From Bacteroidales bacterium (lineage in GTDB: Bacteria; Bacteroidota; Bacteroidia; Bacteroidales; UBA932), in assembly GCA_004552965.1 (NCBI GenBank), contig SFMU01000002.1:21182-85181 (forward strand): a DNA stretch of 64,000 nucleotides, in the 5' to 3' direction. Shown here piece by piece: positions 1-9,281 of this stretch. Below the pieces are notes generated by a model. It saw nothing but the letters and a program-made list of their open reading frames with translations, did not search any database and had not been told where the DNA came from. A program made the translations under genes and the position numbers. Position 1 is the stretch's first letter. Each line of letters opens with the position of its first letter.

Positions 1-424
1 TCACCGCTTCAAGGACTACCAGCCGTTCAAGGGCGAGATCGACAACCGTGTCAACGGTTCTCTGGTTTCCCTTGAGACAGGAACCGCAGTCGCATATTCG
101 ATGAACAAGCTGCTTGACAGGGGCAAGTTCTTTGTCGAGCCGGGCGAGGACATCTATTGCGGCCAGGTCGTGGGCGAGCACACCAGGGAGAGGGACCTGA
201 ACATCAATATCTGCAAGACCAAGAAGTTGACCAATGTCCGCGCTGCCGGTTCGGATGAGAAGGTCGCCCTTCCTCCTGCAATCAGGATGTCCCTTGAGGA
301 GATGCTTGAATATATCCGTGAGGATGAGCTGGTCGAGGTTACCCCGCATTTCACCAGAATCAGGAAGATCCTGCTCGATCCGATGGACAGGAAGCGTTCC
401 GGCAACTCTTCTGATGACGAATAG
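1..424 (+). CDS. typA: Translational GTPase TypA/BipA, C-terminal fragment
   Basis: This is the last 140 residues of a reading frame that enters from outside the window; the GTPase domain is not visible. The visible part carries the BipA-specific C-terminal signature: a TNVRAAGSDEKV segment, a PPAIRMSLEEMLEYI helix, and the DELVEVTPHFTRIRK tail that precedes the end of TypA proteins. TypA is a ribosome-associated translational GTPase of the EF-G family that helps 50S assembly and growth under stress, especially cold. The acidic tail after the conserved core is short. The start lies upstream, so full length cannot be judged. Confidence 0.93.
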   Translation, partial: HRFKDYQPFKGEIDNRVNGSLVSLETGTAVAYSMNKLLDRGKFFVEPGEDIYCGQVVGEHTRERDLNINICKTKKLTNVRAAGSDEKVALPPAIRMSLEEMLEYIREDELVEVTPHFTRIRKILLDPMDRKRSGNSSDDE

Positions 425-467
425 AAAATCTCTTTGACAAAAGATTTTTTATTACTGAAATTATTTG

Positions 468-475
468 TATCTTTG
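468..475 (+). promoter_or_regulatory. Candidate Bacteroidota -7 element before DUF177-rpmF
   Basis: TATCTTTG matches the TAnnTTTG consensus and lies 27 bp before the DUF177 start, after the typA stop. No clear TTTG -33 box is visible at the expected spacing, so this is a partial match only. Confidence 0.35.
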
Positions 476-501
476 CATCCCTAAATCTGTTTATCGGAAC
501 A

Positions 502-1035
502 ATGAACAATGAATTTATAGTCCCTTTGAATGGATTGGCGCAGGGTCGGACGGAGTTCCGCTGGCGCGTTGGGAAAGAGTTCTTTGACGGTTTTGAGAAT
601 TCAGAGATTCTGGACGCTGGTCTTGATGTCATCACCCGGGTCGAGAAGTCGGGCCATTTCATAGGCGTCGACAGCGACATCAACGGTACCGTGACCGTGA
701 TCTGCGACAGATGCTCCGAAGAGTTGCAGCTGCCTGTGCAGACAGGTTTCTCTCTCAGTGTAAAGTTCGGCCCCGAGGCTTCTGAAGAAGGCCTGACCGA
801 TGAGCACGAGCGCGAGATAGTCTGTCTTTCCGAATCGGACACCGACCTGGACCTCAGTCAGATAATCTATGATTATGTCTGTCTGTCCCTCCCGGTGCAG
901 AGAGTCCATGAAGAAGGCGGTTGCAATCCCGAAGCCTTGAAATTCCTGAATTCCGAAGAACTGTCCGGGAAGGACGATGACGATGACTCCTCGCTGCCGT
1001 TTGCCGCACTGAAGAGCCTGCTTGAAAAGAAATGA
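502..1035 (+). CDS. DUF177 (YceD-like) protein
   Basis: The 177-residue protein has the layout of the DUF177/YceD family, which in bacteria sits directly before rpmF and is linked to 23S rRNA or large-subunit metabolism. A CDRC pair at residues 68-71 and a further Cys near 137 (GGCNPEAL) could hold a metal or be structural. The acidic C-terminus (KDDDDDSS) precedes a conserved-looking end. rpmF follows 21 bp downstream, so co-transcription with L32 is expected. The family assignment rests on position and sequence pattern; its biochemical activity is not established here. Confidence 0.85.
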   Translation: MNNEFIVPLNGLAQGRTEFRWRVGKEFFDGFENSEILDAGLDVITRVEKSGHFIGVDSDINGTVTVICDRCSEELQLPVQTGFSLSVKFGPEASEEGLTDEHEREIVCLSESDTDLDLSQIIYDYVCLSLPVQRVHEEGGCNPEALKFLNSEELSGKDDDDDSSLPFAALKSLLEKK

Positions 1036-1056
1036 TAATATTAAGAATATTTAACT

Positions 1057-1236
1057 ATGGCACATCCGAAACACAAAGTCTCAAAGCAGAGAAGAGACAA
1101 GAGAAGAACCCATGATCATGCTGCGGTTCCTACTCTCGCTACCTGCCCTAACTGCGGAGCAACTGTGATGTATCATCACGTATGCCCTGAGTGCGGCTAC
1201 TATCGTGGTCGTCAGATCATCGAGAAGGAAGCGTAA
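1057..1236 (+). CDS. rpmF: 50S ribosomal protein L32
   Basis: This 59-residue basic protein begins MAHPKHKVSKQRRDKRR, which is the L32 N-terminus. It carries a zinc-ribbon pair, CPNC (Cys30, Cys33) and CPEC (Cys43, Cys46), so this is the zinc-binding (C+) form of L32. It is a structural component of the large ribosomal subunit. It follows the DUF177 gene as in most bacteria and is followed closely by a tRNA-Arg gene and a terminator, suggesting one transcript of DUF177, rpmF and tRNA. Confidence 0.97.
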   Translation: MAHPKHKVSKQRRDKRRTHDHAAVPTLATCPNCGATVMYHHVCPECGYYRGRQIIEKEA

Positions 1237-1255
1237 TCGCAGACATAAACTTGTC

Positions 1256-1327
1256 GGCCCCTTAGTTCAACGGATAGAACGGAGGTTTCCTAAACCTTAA
1301 ATAGTGGTTCGATTCCACTAGGGGCTA
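1256..1327 (+). tRNA. tRNA-Arg (anticodon CCT)
   Basis: The sequence folds as a cloverleaf. The 7-bp acceptor stem is GGCCCCT with AGGGGCT, with discriminator A. The D arm is GTTC/GAAC. The anticodon stem is GAGGT/ACCTT around the loop TTCCTAA, and the T arm is AGTGG-TTCGATT-CCACT. The anticodon CCT reads AGG, which the neighbouring genes use heavily for arginine. No CCA is encoded. Confidence 0.95.
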
Positions 1328-1336
1328 CTTTCAAAG

Positions 1337-1374
1337 AAGAGGCTGGCCATCGACATACTGATGGTCAGCCTCTT
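1337..1374. terminator. Bidirectional hairpin terminator
   Basis: A 14-bp inverted repeat (AAGAGGCTGGCCAT with ATGGTCAGCCTCTT, one mismatch) around a 10-nt loop lies between the tRNA-Arg on the plus strand and the stop of the histidine kinase on the minus strand. It is A-rich on the left and T-rich on the right, fitting termination from both sides. Confidence 0.75.
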
Positions 1375-1380
1375 TCATTT

Positions 1381-4300
1381 CTATTTCCTGGCCGGCAAGG
1401 TTCCGGGTTTCGGAATCGGGTATCTTACCGTGAAGCAGGCACCTTTGAGATTGTAGGACCTGGAGTATGTGATCTCGCCGTTGCATCTTTCGATTATGCT
1501 CCTGCATATTGAAAGCCCCAGGCCGGTACCGTTGCTCTTGGTCGTGAAGTTTGGAGTGAACAGCTTGCTCCTGTTCTCCTCGCTCACGCCCGGCCCGTTG
1601 TCTTCGATCACAATGTCATAGAACCCTTCTTTCGATGAATATCTCAGAGAAATATAGATGTTTCCATCCGAGACCGGCACACCTTCCTCCTTCTCTGCCT
1701 GCTGCTTGTGCTCGATGGCCTGGATCGCATTTCCAAGCAGATTGGTAAGCACACGGGTAAGCTGAGGTTTAGGACCTATGATCAGGGCATCCTTCAGACC
1801 GATGTAGGTGAATCTGATGTTCTCCTTTGTGTCGAAGAGGAAGACTTCGTCCGAAATGAGCTGGTCCAGATTGATTTCCACAGGTTCCTCCATGTACAGT
1901 TTCGCGAAGGTTGAGAAATCATTGGCGGTTTCTGTCAGGATGTCAATCTGTGCCAGGACATCCTGGGAGACAGCGTCGAACCTCTCCATCCAGACCGGAT
2001 TGCCGTTGTTCTTCAGTCGGATGAGCCTCTGAATCTGAAGCTTGATAGGGGTCAGCGGATTCTTGATCTCATGCGCAACCTGTCTGGCCATGGTTGCCCA
2101 GGCCTTGTCCCTCTCGCTCATCGTAAGCTGCGTGGTGGAGTCGTAAAGGTCATGCACCATCAGGTTGTAGGCACGGACCAGCTGCGAAACCTCGTCATCC
2201 CTGTCGTAGATGATATATTCAAGGTTCTCGATGCTTGCCTCATTCATCTTTCTACCCATCTCCGTCAGAGGCTTGAACATCTTGTTGACAGCGGAAGCGG
2301 TGATGAATCTTGCAAGAAGGAGAAGGATCATGAACACTGTGACAATCGAAATCGCATGGAGCAGGGCCTCCATCTTGAAGTCGAGGCTGTCATCGGTGTA
2401 TGGTGAAGCCATTATAGCCATCATCTTGCCCGACGCGTTGAAGATCGGGGCATAGAGGAAATAGACATTCTTGGCACCGATCCATTCGTGGTTGATGAAA
2501 TACCTGCGGTTCTTGTAGATGATGTTCTCGTAGACAAGCGGATTGATTCTCGTAGGAATAAGCATTCTGTCGAACACTTCAGGAGTGGTGGAACGTATCT
2601 CCCTTCCACCTGTGTTGTAGAGTGTGATGTCCGCTTTCAGAGTGTTGCTGGCCTCTTCGACAATTTCGGAACACTCTGCCGTGAGAAGGAAGTTCTGATT
2701 GTCGGCGAACCTTAGCTTCGACTGGAGATAGCTCTGCAGGAAAGTGACCTTGTCGGCCATGGAAGACCTCATGTTGTCGCGGTTCCTCTTGTTTACGAAG
2801 GCAACGCTCACTGTAGCCAGCGAAATCAAGGTCATGATCAGCGCGACCATCATTGCCGTGTTGATCCTGGATTTGTAGTAGTTCTTCTCTTTTTCAGACC
2901 TCTTTCTCCGCGGGTAGGTCAGGATTGTGATGACCAGATAGATTACAAGAGAATTCAGCAGGAAGGTGACGATGTAGAATGAGGCCTCAAGCTCCGGTCT
3001 TGAGATGAGTATCATCATGCTGTCTGAAACCTTGTTGATGAAATGGACATATCCGTTGATCCTGATCACTTCATTCGGCGAATCTGCATATTCCCTGAAT
3101 GCTTCATATTCCAGTTTCATAGGATAGGCATAGCTTCCCTTGCATGAAGTGAGGTTGCCATCCGAATACTTCGCATAGGAATATTTCGACGGCATCAGCA
3201 CTTCTCCGGGCTTGCTGTAGCCCAGGATCTTGCCATAACCCTTGTCCTCCCTGTTGGATTTCGGCGAGATTGTCAGGAACATCATCGTGAGTCCGTTGCC
3301 TGAGTTGTAGTAGGCGAAGTTTCCGACGTACATGTGGTTGCCGTTCTCGTCCGAAAGGTACCTGAAGCGTGAGTTTTCATGGATCGGAATGCCTTGCGAC
3401 ATCAGATTCGTGAAATAGGAGATGGTGTGCTGGGTCATCATGTCCTCCCTGAACAGGTCGACCCCTATGTCGTAGTCCTGTGAGATCCGGCCCAGATAAT
3501 TGTCGATGATCTTGTTGCGGATGAAGTACTTGCTGTTCCTCATTGCCGCAAAGGATGCCAGGTACTGGTCGGATGCTATGAGTTCCTCCTGCATCCTCAG
3601 CTCAAGCTCGAGCCTGATGTCCCTTTCGATTGAAAGTCTGTTTGCCCAGACCTCCACACTGTTCTGCTCTTTCTGGAAGCCGAAGACCGAGATATCGGTG
3701 ACCAGCCATATCGCCAGAAGGGCGGAAAAGATGGCTCGGTTTATTGTGGAATGCGGACTTCCTTTGAAATGCAGCATCTTCTTCAGGGCAGGGAACAGCA
3801 TGATGAACAGCAAGGCGCATCCGATCATCAGCAAGATGAGCATCGAGTAGACGAACATGCTTGTGTACGTCAGGTCGTTGATCTTGTACAGCTCAAGGGT
3901 GATGTTGGAGTTGAAGAGGATGCTCTTGATTAGCCAGTGCGAGTAGAAGATCAGCCCGGCAATTGCGATGGATACCGAAGCGGCATAGATCGACAGACCC
4001 TTTTTCGGCCTTTTCCCTTTCAGGATGACCTTGTACAGGTCCGTCCTGGTCATGAACACGGCGCAGATCGTCAGGAACATGGCCATCGAATAGATGAAAG
4101 CATCTCCGATGGAATTGAATATCTTGCCGTCAGCATAGACAAGAGGGGAGAACAGGATCGAACTGTCTTTGATTGTCTGTCCCCAAAAATGTGTGCAGAT
4201 GATGATCGCATACAGGAGAGGAAGGACTGCCGCCAGATTTTTCAGGTGGCGTTTGCTGCGCAGATGCAGGAACAATGCAATGACTATCAGCCCTATCGAA

Positions 4301-4968
4301 ATCCAGATCAGAACAGAATGCGCCAGCAGGGATGCGCTGGTGATGCCGCTGCTGACGAGTTTGAAGACAGGGACACCGTCCAGCATTACCGGAGAGCCGC
4401 CGCTTTCTGCCAGCGGAACGATGGTGAATGCCTTGCCGGAAACCAGATTCCTGTTGACACCCTCCTTGGAATCGGATTTCTGACTGTCCATGACTTCGAG
4501 CCCGCAGATGACTTTCCTGTTGTTGAGAATCTCGGATCTTACAAGATACCATTTGTGCCCGTAGTTCACGAACGACGGCTTGCCGGTCACTTCCGAAAGC
4601 GGGGAAATGATGCTCTCCTGCGGTCTTGACAGACGCGGGTAGAAGACTCTGGCGTTGATGTTGTCGTTCTTCAGCGGGAAACGGTTGCACCAGGATGTGA
4701 GGGAGTCGTCCACATAGCGGTAGATGACCATGTCCTCCGGTATGTCGAGATTGCCGATCCACTCGTCAGGACCTGCGGACAGCGCCCTGTCGCTCCAGTC
4801 CTTCAGGAGAGCCATCCTTTCGGCAAGGGCTTTCCCGGTTCTGGCCGCCGCACGTTCAGTGTCCTTCACGGATCTGGTTTTGGACAGCGCATCGGTGACG
4901 ATCACTGCGGAAGCGGCAATCAGGATGCACGCGATCAGCATGCCCGTCTTGATCTTTCCTCTGATCAT
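1381..4968 (-). CDS. Large multi-pass sensor histidine kinase (NtrY-like)
   Basis: A 1195-residue membrane kinase. A first membrane segment near residues 9-27 is followed by an extracytoplasmic stretch, a cluster of hydrophobic segments at about 215-430, a second extracytoplasmic region, and further membrane spans near 690-790. A third sensor region, a last membrane helix and a HAMP-like linker follow. The HisKA box VAHEIKNPLTPIKL places the phospho-acceptor at His966; the HATPase N box (NLLGNAIQAI) and the G boxes (DNGPGV, GTGLGLSI) are intact. The HEIKNPLTPIK form is typical of NtrY-type kinases. No response regulator is encoded next to it. rlmH lies just upstream on the same strand, with its stop 16 bp from this start, so the two are probably co-transcribed. 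The ligand is unknown. Confidence 0.88.
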   Translation of the reverse strand: MIRGKIKTGMLIACILIAASAVIVTDALSKTRSVKDTERAAARTGKALAERMALLKDWSDRALSAGPDEWIGNLDIPEDMVIYRYVDDSLTSWCNRFPLKNDNINARVFYPRLSRPQESIISPLSEVTGKPSFVNYGHKWYLVRSEILNNRKVICGLEVMDSQKSDSKEGVNRNLVSGKAFTIVPLAESGGSPVMLDGVPVFKLVSSGITSASLLAHSVLIWISIGLIVIALFLHLRSKRHLKNLAAVLPLLYAIIICTHFWGQTIKDSSILFSPLVYADGKIFNSIGDAFIYSMAMFLTICAVFMTRTDLYKVILKGKRPKKGLSIYAASVSIAIAGLIFYSHWLIKSILFNSNITLELYKINDLTYTSMFVYSMLILLMIGCALLFIMLFPALKKMLHFKGSPHSTINRAIFSALLAIWLVTDISVFGFQKEQNSVEVWANRLSIERDIRLELELRMQEELIASDQYLASFAAMRNSKYFIRNKIIDNYLGRISQDYDIGVDLFREDMMTQHTISYFTNLMSQGIPIHENSRFRYLSDENGNHMYVGNFAYYNSGNGLTMMFLTISPKSNREDKGYGKILGYSKPGEVLMPSKYSYAKYSDGNLTSCKGSYAYPMKLEYEAFREYADSPNEVIRINGYVHFINKVSDSMMILISRPELEASFYIVTFLLNSLVIYLVITILTYPRRKRSEKEKNYYKSRINTAMMVALIMTLISLATVSVAFVNKRNRDNMRSSMADKVTFLQSYLQSKLRFADNQNFLLTAECSEIVEEASNTLKADITLYNTGGREIRSTTPEVFDRMLIPTRINPLVYENIIYKNRRYFINHEWIGAKNVYFLYAPIFNASGKMMAIMASPYTDDSLDFKMEALLHAISIVTVFMILLLLARFITASAVNKMFKPLTEMGRKMNEASIENLEYIIYDRDDEVSQLVRAYNLMVHDLYDSTTQLTMSERDKAWATMARQVAHEIKNPLTPIKLQIQRLIRLKNNGNPVWMERFDAVSQDVLAQIDILTETANDFSTFAKLYMEEPVEINLDQLISDEVFLFDTKENIRFTYIGLKDALIIGPKPQLTRVLTNLLGNAIQAIEHKQQAEKEEGVPVSDGNIYISLRYSSKEGFYDIVIEDNGPGVSEENRSKLFTPNFTTKSNGTGLGLSICRSIIERCNGEITYSRSYNLKGACFTVRYPIPKPGTLPARK

Positions 4969-4984
4969 AATACCTCCCTTTCCG

Positions 4985-5458
4985 TCATTCGTGGTGATAC
5001 GGCTCTCCTTTTATTATTGTGAATGCCCTGTACAGCTGCTCGGCGAAGATGGCTCTGACCATCTGGTGCGAGAAAGTCATCTTCGACAGGGAAATCTTCC
5101 CGTCTGCACGGGCATATACCTCGTCGGAAAAGCCATAGGCTCCTCCTATTATGAATATGATGTCCTTCCCTCCGGCGCTCATGGTGTTCTGCAGCTGCCT
5201 GGCGAACTCTATGGAGCGGTACTCCTTGCCGTGTTCGTCCAGCAGGATGACCCTGTCGGCAGGCTTGAGAGACTTGAGGATCAGCTTGCCTTCCTTTTCC
5301 TTGATCTGGGATTGGCTCAAGGCAGAGACATTCTTCAGCTCCGGAATCTCCACCACACTGAAAGGCACATAATGAATCAGCCTGGAAGCATAATTGTCCA
5401 GACCTTCTCGTACCCACGGAATATCAGTCCTTCCGACTGTGATCAAACTGATCTTCAT
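4985..5458 (-). CDS. rlmH: 23S rRNA (pseudouridine-1915-N3)-methyltransferase RlmH
   Basis: RlmH is a small SPOUT-fold enzyme that methylates pseudouridine 1915 in helix 69 of 23S rRNA using S-adenosylmethionine. The 157-residue product has the family N-terminus (MKISLITVGRT), the DERG-like LLDEHGKEYRS segment, the SAM-binding IGGAYGF knot motif and the conserved SKMTFSHQMVRAIFAEQLYRA helix, ending in YHHE. I start at ATG rather than a TTG three codons upstream because the family begins MKI. It leads a likely two-gene unit with the histidine kinase. Confidence 0.95.
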   Translation of the reverse strand: MKISLITVGRTDIPWVREGLDNYASRLIHYVPFSVVEIPELKNVSALSQSQIKEKEGKLILKSLKPADRVILLDEHGKEYRSIEFARQLQNTMSAGGKDIIFIIGGAYGFSDEVYARADGKISLSKMTFSHQMVRAIFAEQLYRAFTIIKGEPYHHE

Positions 5459-5508
5459 TGTTGACAAAGGTAAGAAAGTGGCTCGGTATTTGCAAGTAAA
5501 TAAAAGCG

Positions 5509-5913
5509 ATGCGAATTATTAGAAATATATTGATTTCAGCCTTTCTGTTGCTCTCCGCACCATCTGTTCTTGCTGCGGATGACAGCTATGATGTATTCAT
5601 CCCCATTTCGAAGTACATAGCTGCCGGAGATGCGGAAAGTCTTTCAGCGTGGTTTGCCGACAATCTTGAGATTTCGCTGCTGTCTTCCACGAGCAATTCA
5701 AGCAAGAGTCAGGCTACCCAGATCCTGAAGTTCTTTTTCGAGAAACACAAGCCGAGGTCCTTCTCAATCAATCACACTGCTGCCGGACAGAATTCCAAGT
5801 ATGCTCTGGGAAGTCTGAGTTCCGGCGGGGAGTCCTTCATGGTGACGATTTTCGTGAGCATGTGCGGACAAAGCTACAAGATCCAACAGCTGAAGATTGA
5901 CTACGTGAGGTGA
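5509..5913 (+). CDS. Exported DUF4783-like protein
   Basis: A 134-residue protein with a clear signal peptide (hydrophobic residues 5-20, cleavage after VLAA). The mature part, with an ISKYIAAGDAESLSAWFADN helix followed by alternating strands, resembles the NTF2-like DUF4783 family common in Bacteroidetes. No catalytic residues are evident. It is followed after 19 bp by lnt, a frequent arrangement in this phylum. The function is unknown; a small periplasmic binding or scaffold role would be a guess. Confidence 0.75.
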   Translation: MRIIRNILISAFLLLSAPSVLAADDSYDVFIPISKYIAAGDAESLSAWFADNLEISLLSSTSNSSKSQATQILKFFFEKHKPRSFSINHTAAGQNSKYALGSLSSGGESFMVTIFVSMCGQSYKIQQLKIDYVR

Positions 5914-5932
5914 CCTGACAAACCTTCTGATA

Positions 5933-7552
5933 ATGTCAGACAGATACAAGCTAAGTCTACTGGCCTTCATCTCGGCAGTCCTGCTGAGTGTCCCTTATCT
6001 CGTACCCGGTACGGGATTTCTTTCGTTGATAGCCTTCGTGCCTATGCTGATTGCCGAACAGTACGCGACCTTGGCAGGAATCAAGGGCTTCTGGAAGTGG
6101 CATTACGGCTGTTTCGTCCTATGGAATGCATTCACCACTTTCTGGGTCTGCAATGCGACTCTGGGAGGCGGGATATTCGCCGTGCTTGCCAATGCCCTTC
6201 AGATGTCGCTCATCTTCGGCCTGTTCCGGTGGAGCCGCAAGCAGGTCTCCGGAGCGGTTCCCTACATATTCCTTGCCTTTGCCTGGATTGCCTGGGAGCG
6301 CTTCTACCTGACCTGGGCGGAAATCAGCTGGCCATGGCTCGTCCTTGGCAATGCCTTCGCCAGGACCACGGGATGGATCCAGTGGTATGAATATGCCGGT
6401 ACGCTTGGCGGTTCGCTCTGGATCTGGACAACCAATCTGGCTGTCTTCGGAGTCCTGATGACCCTGGCCTATGGCAACTGGAGGAACCGGACTCTGGCCG
6501 CACGGCTGTTCTTTTCTCTCGGTACCCTTGCACTCTTCGCCGTGCCGCCCGTTCTGTCGCTTTTCATCAAGCCGGATGATCCTGACGGCTCGCTCGATGT
6601 CGTGATACTCCAGCCGAACATCGATCCTTACGACAAGTTCGGAGGGATGAGCCAGGAGCAGCAGACCGATCTCCTTCTCTCCCAACTGTCAGATTGCTGT
6701 CCGACAGGGAACGTGCTCTGCATCGCCCCCGAGACATTCACCAATGACATCATTACCAATGACCTTTATCTCAGTCCGACGCTGAACCGTTTCCAGGAAT
6801 ATGCCGATGCCCATCCCGGTGTGAACATCCTCTTCGGAGCATCTTCACGGACATATCTGGAATCCGCTGTCAGACCTTCCCACACGGCCCGCCTCCGTCC
6901 GAACGGCCTCTGGATGGAAGGCCACAATTCGTCTCTCATGGTAAGTGCCGGCCGCACTCCCGACATATTCCACAAGAGCAAACTTGTGGTCGCTGTCGAG
7001 AAGACGCCTTATCCGGCGGTGTTCTGCAAGATCGACGACCTGCTGGGAGGAGTGATGGGACGCAACATCGGCCAGGAAGAAGTGACCGATCTGAATTTCG
7101 CACAGTACGACAGCACCGGTCAGATGACTGGCAGCTTCCCTGTCGGAACTCCGATCTGCTACGAGTCCGTCTATGGCGAGTACTGTACCGAATATGTCAG
7201 AAAGGGCGCCAGGCTTCTTGCCGTAATCACGAATGATGCCTGGTGGAAGGACACGCCGGGCTATCGCCAGCACCTTTCATATTCATCCCTCAGAGCCATT
7301 GAGACGCGGCGTTGGATTGCCCGTTGCGCCAACACCGGAATCTCGGCCGTGATCGATCCTTCCGGGAAGATCATCTCCAGAACCGACTGGTGGGAGCCTG
7401 CCGTGCTCACTGCCAAGGTCGGGCTCAGCAGCGAGGAGACCTTTTTCGTGCGGAACGGAGACATCGCCGGAAGAATTTCCGTGCTGATGTTCCTTCTGCT
7501 CTTTTTCGGAATGCTCGTCCGGAGCGTCACTCGTCCGGGTCTTGGACGATAA
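5933..7552 (+). CDS. lnt: Apolipoprotein N-acyltransferase
   Basis: Lnt transfers a third acyl chain to the N-terminal cysteine of lipoproteins in the inner membrane. The 539-residue protein has about six membrane helices in residues 8-212 and a nitrilase-fold periplasmic domain after about 220, beginning with the LDVVILQPNIDPYDKF strand. The catalytic triad is visible as Glu267 (APETF), Lys350 (HKSKLV) and Cys409 (ICYESVYG). A last membrane helix lies near 515-530. The length is normal. Several exported proteins in this window carry lipoboxes and would be substrates. Confidence 0.95.
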   Translation: MSDRYKLSLLAFISAVLLSVPYLVPGTGFLSLIAFVPMLIAEQYATLAGIKGFWKWHYGCFVLWNAFTTFWVCNATLGGGIFAVLANALQMSLIFGLFRWSRKQVSGAVPYIFLAFAWIAWERFYLTWAEISWPWLVLGNAFARTTGWIQWYEYAGTLGGSLWIWTTNLAVFGVLMTLAYGNWRNRTLAARLFFSLGTLALFAVPPVLSLFIKPDDPDGSLDVVILQPNIDPYDKFGGMSQEQQTDLLLSQLSDCCPTGNVLCIAPETFTNDIITNDLYLSPTLNRFQEYADAHPGVNILFGASSRTYLESAVRPSHTARLRPNGLWMEGHNSSLMVSAGRTPDIFHKSKLVVAVEKTPYPAVFCKIDDLLGGVMGRNIGQEEVTDLNFAQYDSTGQMTGSFPVGTPICYESVYGEYCTEYVRKGARLLAVITNDAWWKDTPGYRQHLSYSSLRAIETRRWIARCANTGISAVIDPSGKIISRTDWWEPAVLTAKVGLSSEETFFVRNGDIAGRISVLMFLLLFFGMLVRSVTRPGLGR

Positions 7553-7593
7553 GATCAGCCGGTCGCTCAAGATTACATAAAACAAGATTACAT

Positions 7594-7624
7594 AAAAAAA
7601 GACAGGCTAGATTTCCAGCCTGTC
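7594..7624 (-). terminator. Rho-independent terminator of the RNase G gene
   Basis: GACAGGCT and AGCCTGTC form an 8-bp stem with an 8-nt loop. Read on the minus strand it is followed by seven T residues. The RNase G stop codon falls inside the stem. Immediately to its left is a tandem 14-nt direct repeat of AAGATTACATAAAA. Confidence 0.8.
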
Positions 7625-9184
7625 TCCTTTCATGTCATAGATTTCATTCTGCAGTACCGAGAACCCTGTCATTTCGACCAGGGTCAGTTTGCATCCGTAC
7701 TTCTTTTTCCATTTGCCGATGAACGACTTGTCTCCGATCAGCGACTGCCCTCTCTTGAGATAGGCCCCCAGGATGGGACTCACCTTCAATGTCAGTTCCT
7801 TGTGCCCCTTGTCGGAGAAGTAAGCGATGTCTCTCTCGATCTGCTCGTCGATGACGGCACTTGGGGCAATCTTGCCGGTTCCATGACAGACAGGGCACAC
7901 CTCCTCAGTGTTGATCTGCGTTACAGGGCGGATCCTCTGCCTTGTTATCTGCATGAGACCGAATTTGGTAAGAGGCAGGACATTGTGCTTGGCGCGGTCG
8001 CTTTCCATCAGCTGCTGCATGTAGCGGTGCAGCTCGTTGCGATGCTCTCCGGAATCCATGTCGATGAAATCCACGATCACGATTCCTCCCATGTCCCTGA
8101 GCCTCAACTGTCGGGCAATCTCTTCAGCTGCGATCTTGTTTACCTCGAAGGTGTTGTCCTCCTGGTTCGATGTCTTGGCGCGTATTCCGCTGTTGACATC
8201 GATCACATTCAGAGCCTCTGTCGTCTCGATGACCAGATAGGCTCCCTGCTTCATCGGGACCACCTTTCCGAAAGAACTCTTGATCTGTCTCGTGACCTCG
8301 AAATGGTCGAAGATCGGTTCCTTTCCCTCGTACAGCTTTACGATTTTCTCCTGCTCCGGAGAGATCAGGGAGATATACTTCTTCGTCTCCTCAAAGATGT
8401 TCCTGTCATTGACATGGATGTTGCTGAACGAATCGTTGAGCAGATCCCTGAGGATTGTGGTTGTCTTGCTGTACTCGGTGAAGAGCAGCTGGGTCGATTT
8501 GTTCCGGGCAATCTTCTTCCACGAACTTTCCCATTTCTCGATCAGCGACTTGGCCTCGGCAACCAGAACGGCCGCTTTCTTGCCTTCTGCCGCTGTGCGT
8601 ATGATGGCACCGTAGTTCTTGGGAAGAATGCTCTTTACCAGCGTTTCAAGCCTTTTCTTCTCCTCTTTGGAGGAAATCTTCTGGGAAACGCTTACTTTTT
8701 CTGCAAACGGAAGCAATACGATGTTCCTTCCTGCCAATGAAATCTCCGCAGTGAGTCGTGACCCTTTGGTGGATATCGGCTCCTTGACAATCTGTACGAT
8801 TAACATCTGTCCGGGACTGAGGACGTTTTCGATACGTCCCTCCTTCTCGAGAATCGGTCCGATCTTGATTTTGGAATACAAGGCATCCAGGCTGGTGTTC
8901 GCATTGCTCTTGCGTACGAACTCGTCGAATGCGTTGAAATACAGACCGAGGTCCAGATAATGTACAAAAGCCTCTTTCTTGTCCCCGATGTCCACAAAGG
9001 CGGCGTTGAGCGCAGGAAGAAGTTTCTTCACTTTCCCGAGGAATACATCCCCTACGGAAAAACTGTGCCCCTGGCTGGACTCCTTGTTCAGTTCAATCAG
9101 CCGGTGGTTTTCCATCAGCGCGATGTGAACTTCTGTCGGCGTTACGTCGACAATCAGATCCTTTTCAGACTTTTCGGACTCCAT
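7607..9184 (-). CDS. rng: Ribonuclease G (Rne/Rng family)
   Basis: RNase E/G enzymes process 16S and 5S rRNA and degrade mRNA. The 525-residue length fits RNase G rather than RNase E, since there is no long disordered degradosome tail. An S1-like region near residues 38-110 (DVFLGKVKKLLPALNAAFVDIG) is followed by the RNase E/G core. The DNase-I-like catalytic region has NVIDVNSG and IVIVDFIDMD, which supply the metal-binding aspartates. The zinc-link CPVCHGTG lies close to the C-terminus. It is convergent with lnt. Confidence 0.95.
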   Translation of the reverse strand: MESEKSEKDLIVDVTPTEVHIALMENHRLIELNKESSQGHSFSVGDVFLGKVKKLLPALNAAFVDIGDKKEAFVHYLDLGLYFNAFDEFVRKSNANTSLDALYSKIKIGPILEKEGRIENVLSPGQMLIVQIVKEPISTKGSRLTAEISLAGRNIVLLPFAEKVSVSQKISSKEEKKRLETLVKSILPKNYGAIIRTAAEGKKAAVLVAEAKSLIEKWESSWKKIARNKSTQLLFTEYSKTTTILRDLLNDSFSNIHVNDRNIFEETKKYISLISPEQEKIVKLYEGKEPIFDHFEVTRQIKSSFGKVVPMKQGAYLVIETTEALNVIDVNSGIRAKTSNQEDNTFEVNKIAAEEIARQLRLRDMGGIVIVDFIDMDSGEHRNELHRYMQQLMESDRAKHNVLPLTKFGLMQITRQRIRPVTQINTEEVCPVCHGTGKIAPSAVIDEQIERDIAYFSDKGHKELTLKVSPILGAYLKRGQSLIGDKSFIGKWKKKYGCKLTLVEMTGFSVLQNEIYDMKGDRLEI

Positions 9185-9211
9185 GAGGAAATTGCAATGG
9201 TTTTTGATATG

Positions 9212-9245
9212 AAAAAAGGGCCGTCCGGTCTTCCGGTCAGCCCCT
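9212..9245 (-). terminator. Terminator after the HU/COX24-like genes
   Basis: On the minus strand a GGGGCTGACCGG-type arm pairs, with two imperfect positions, with CCGG(A)CGGCCC and is followed by six T residues. It lies between the COX24-like gene and the RNase G start. Confidence 0.65.
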
Positions 9246-9281
9246 TTCTTTCAGCAAACTGCTAAAATGGCAGACACGAGA

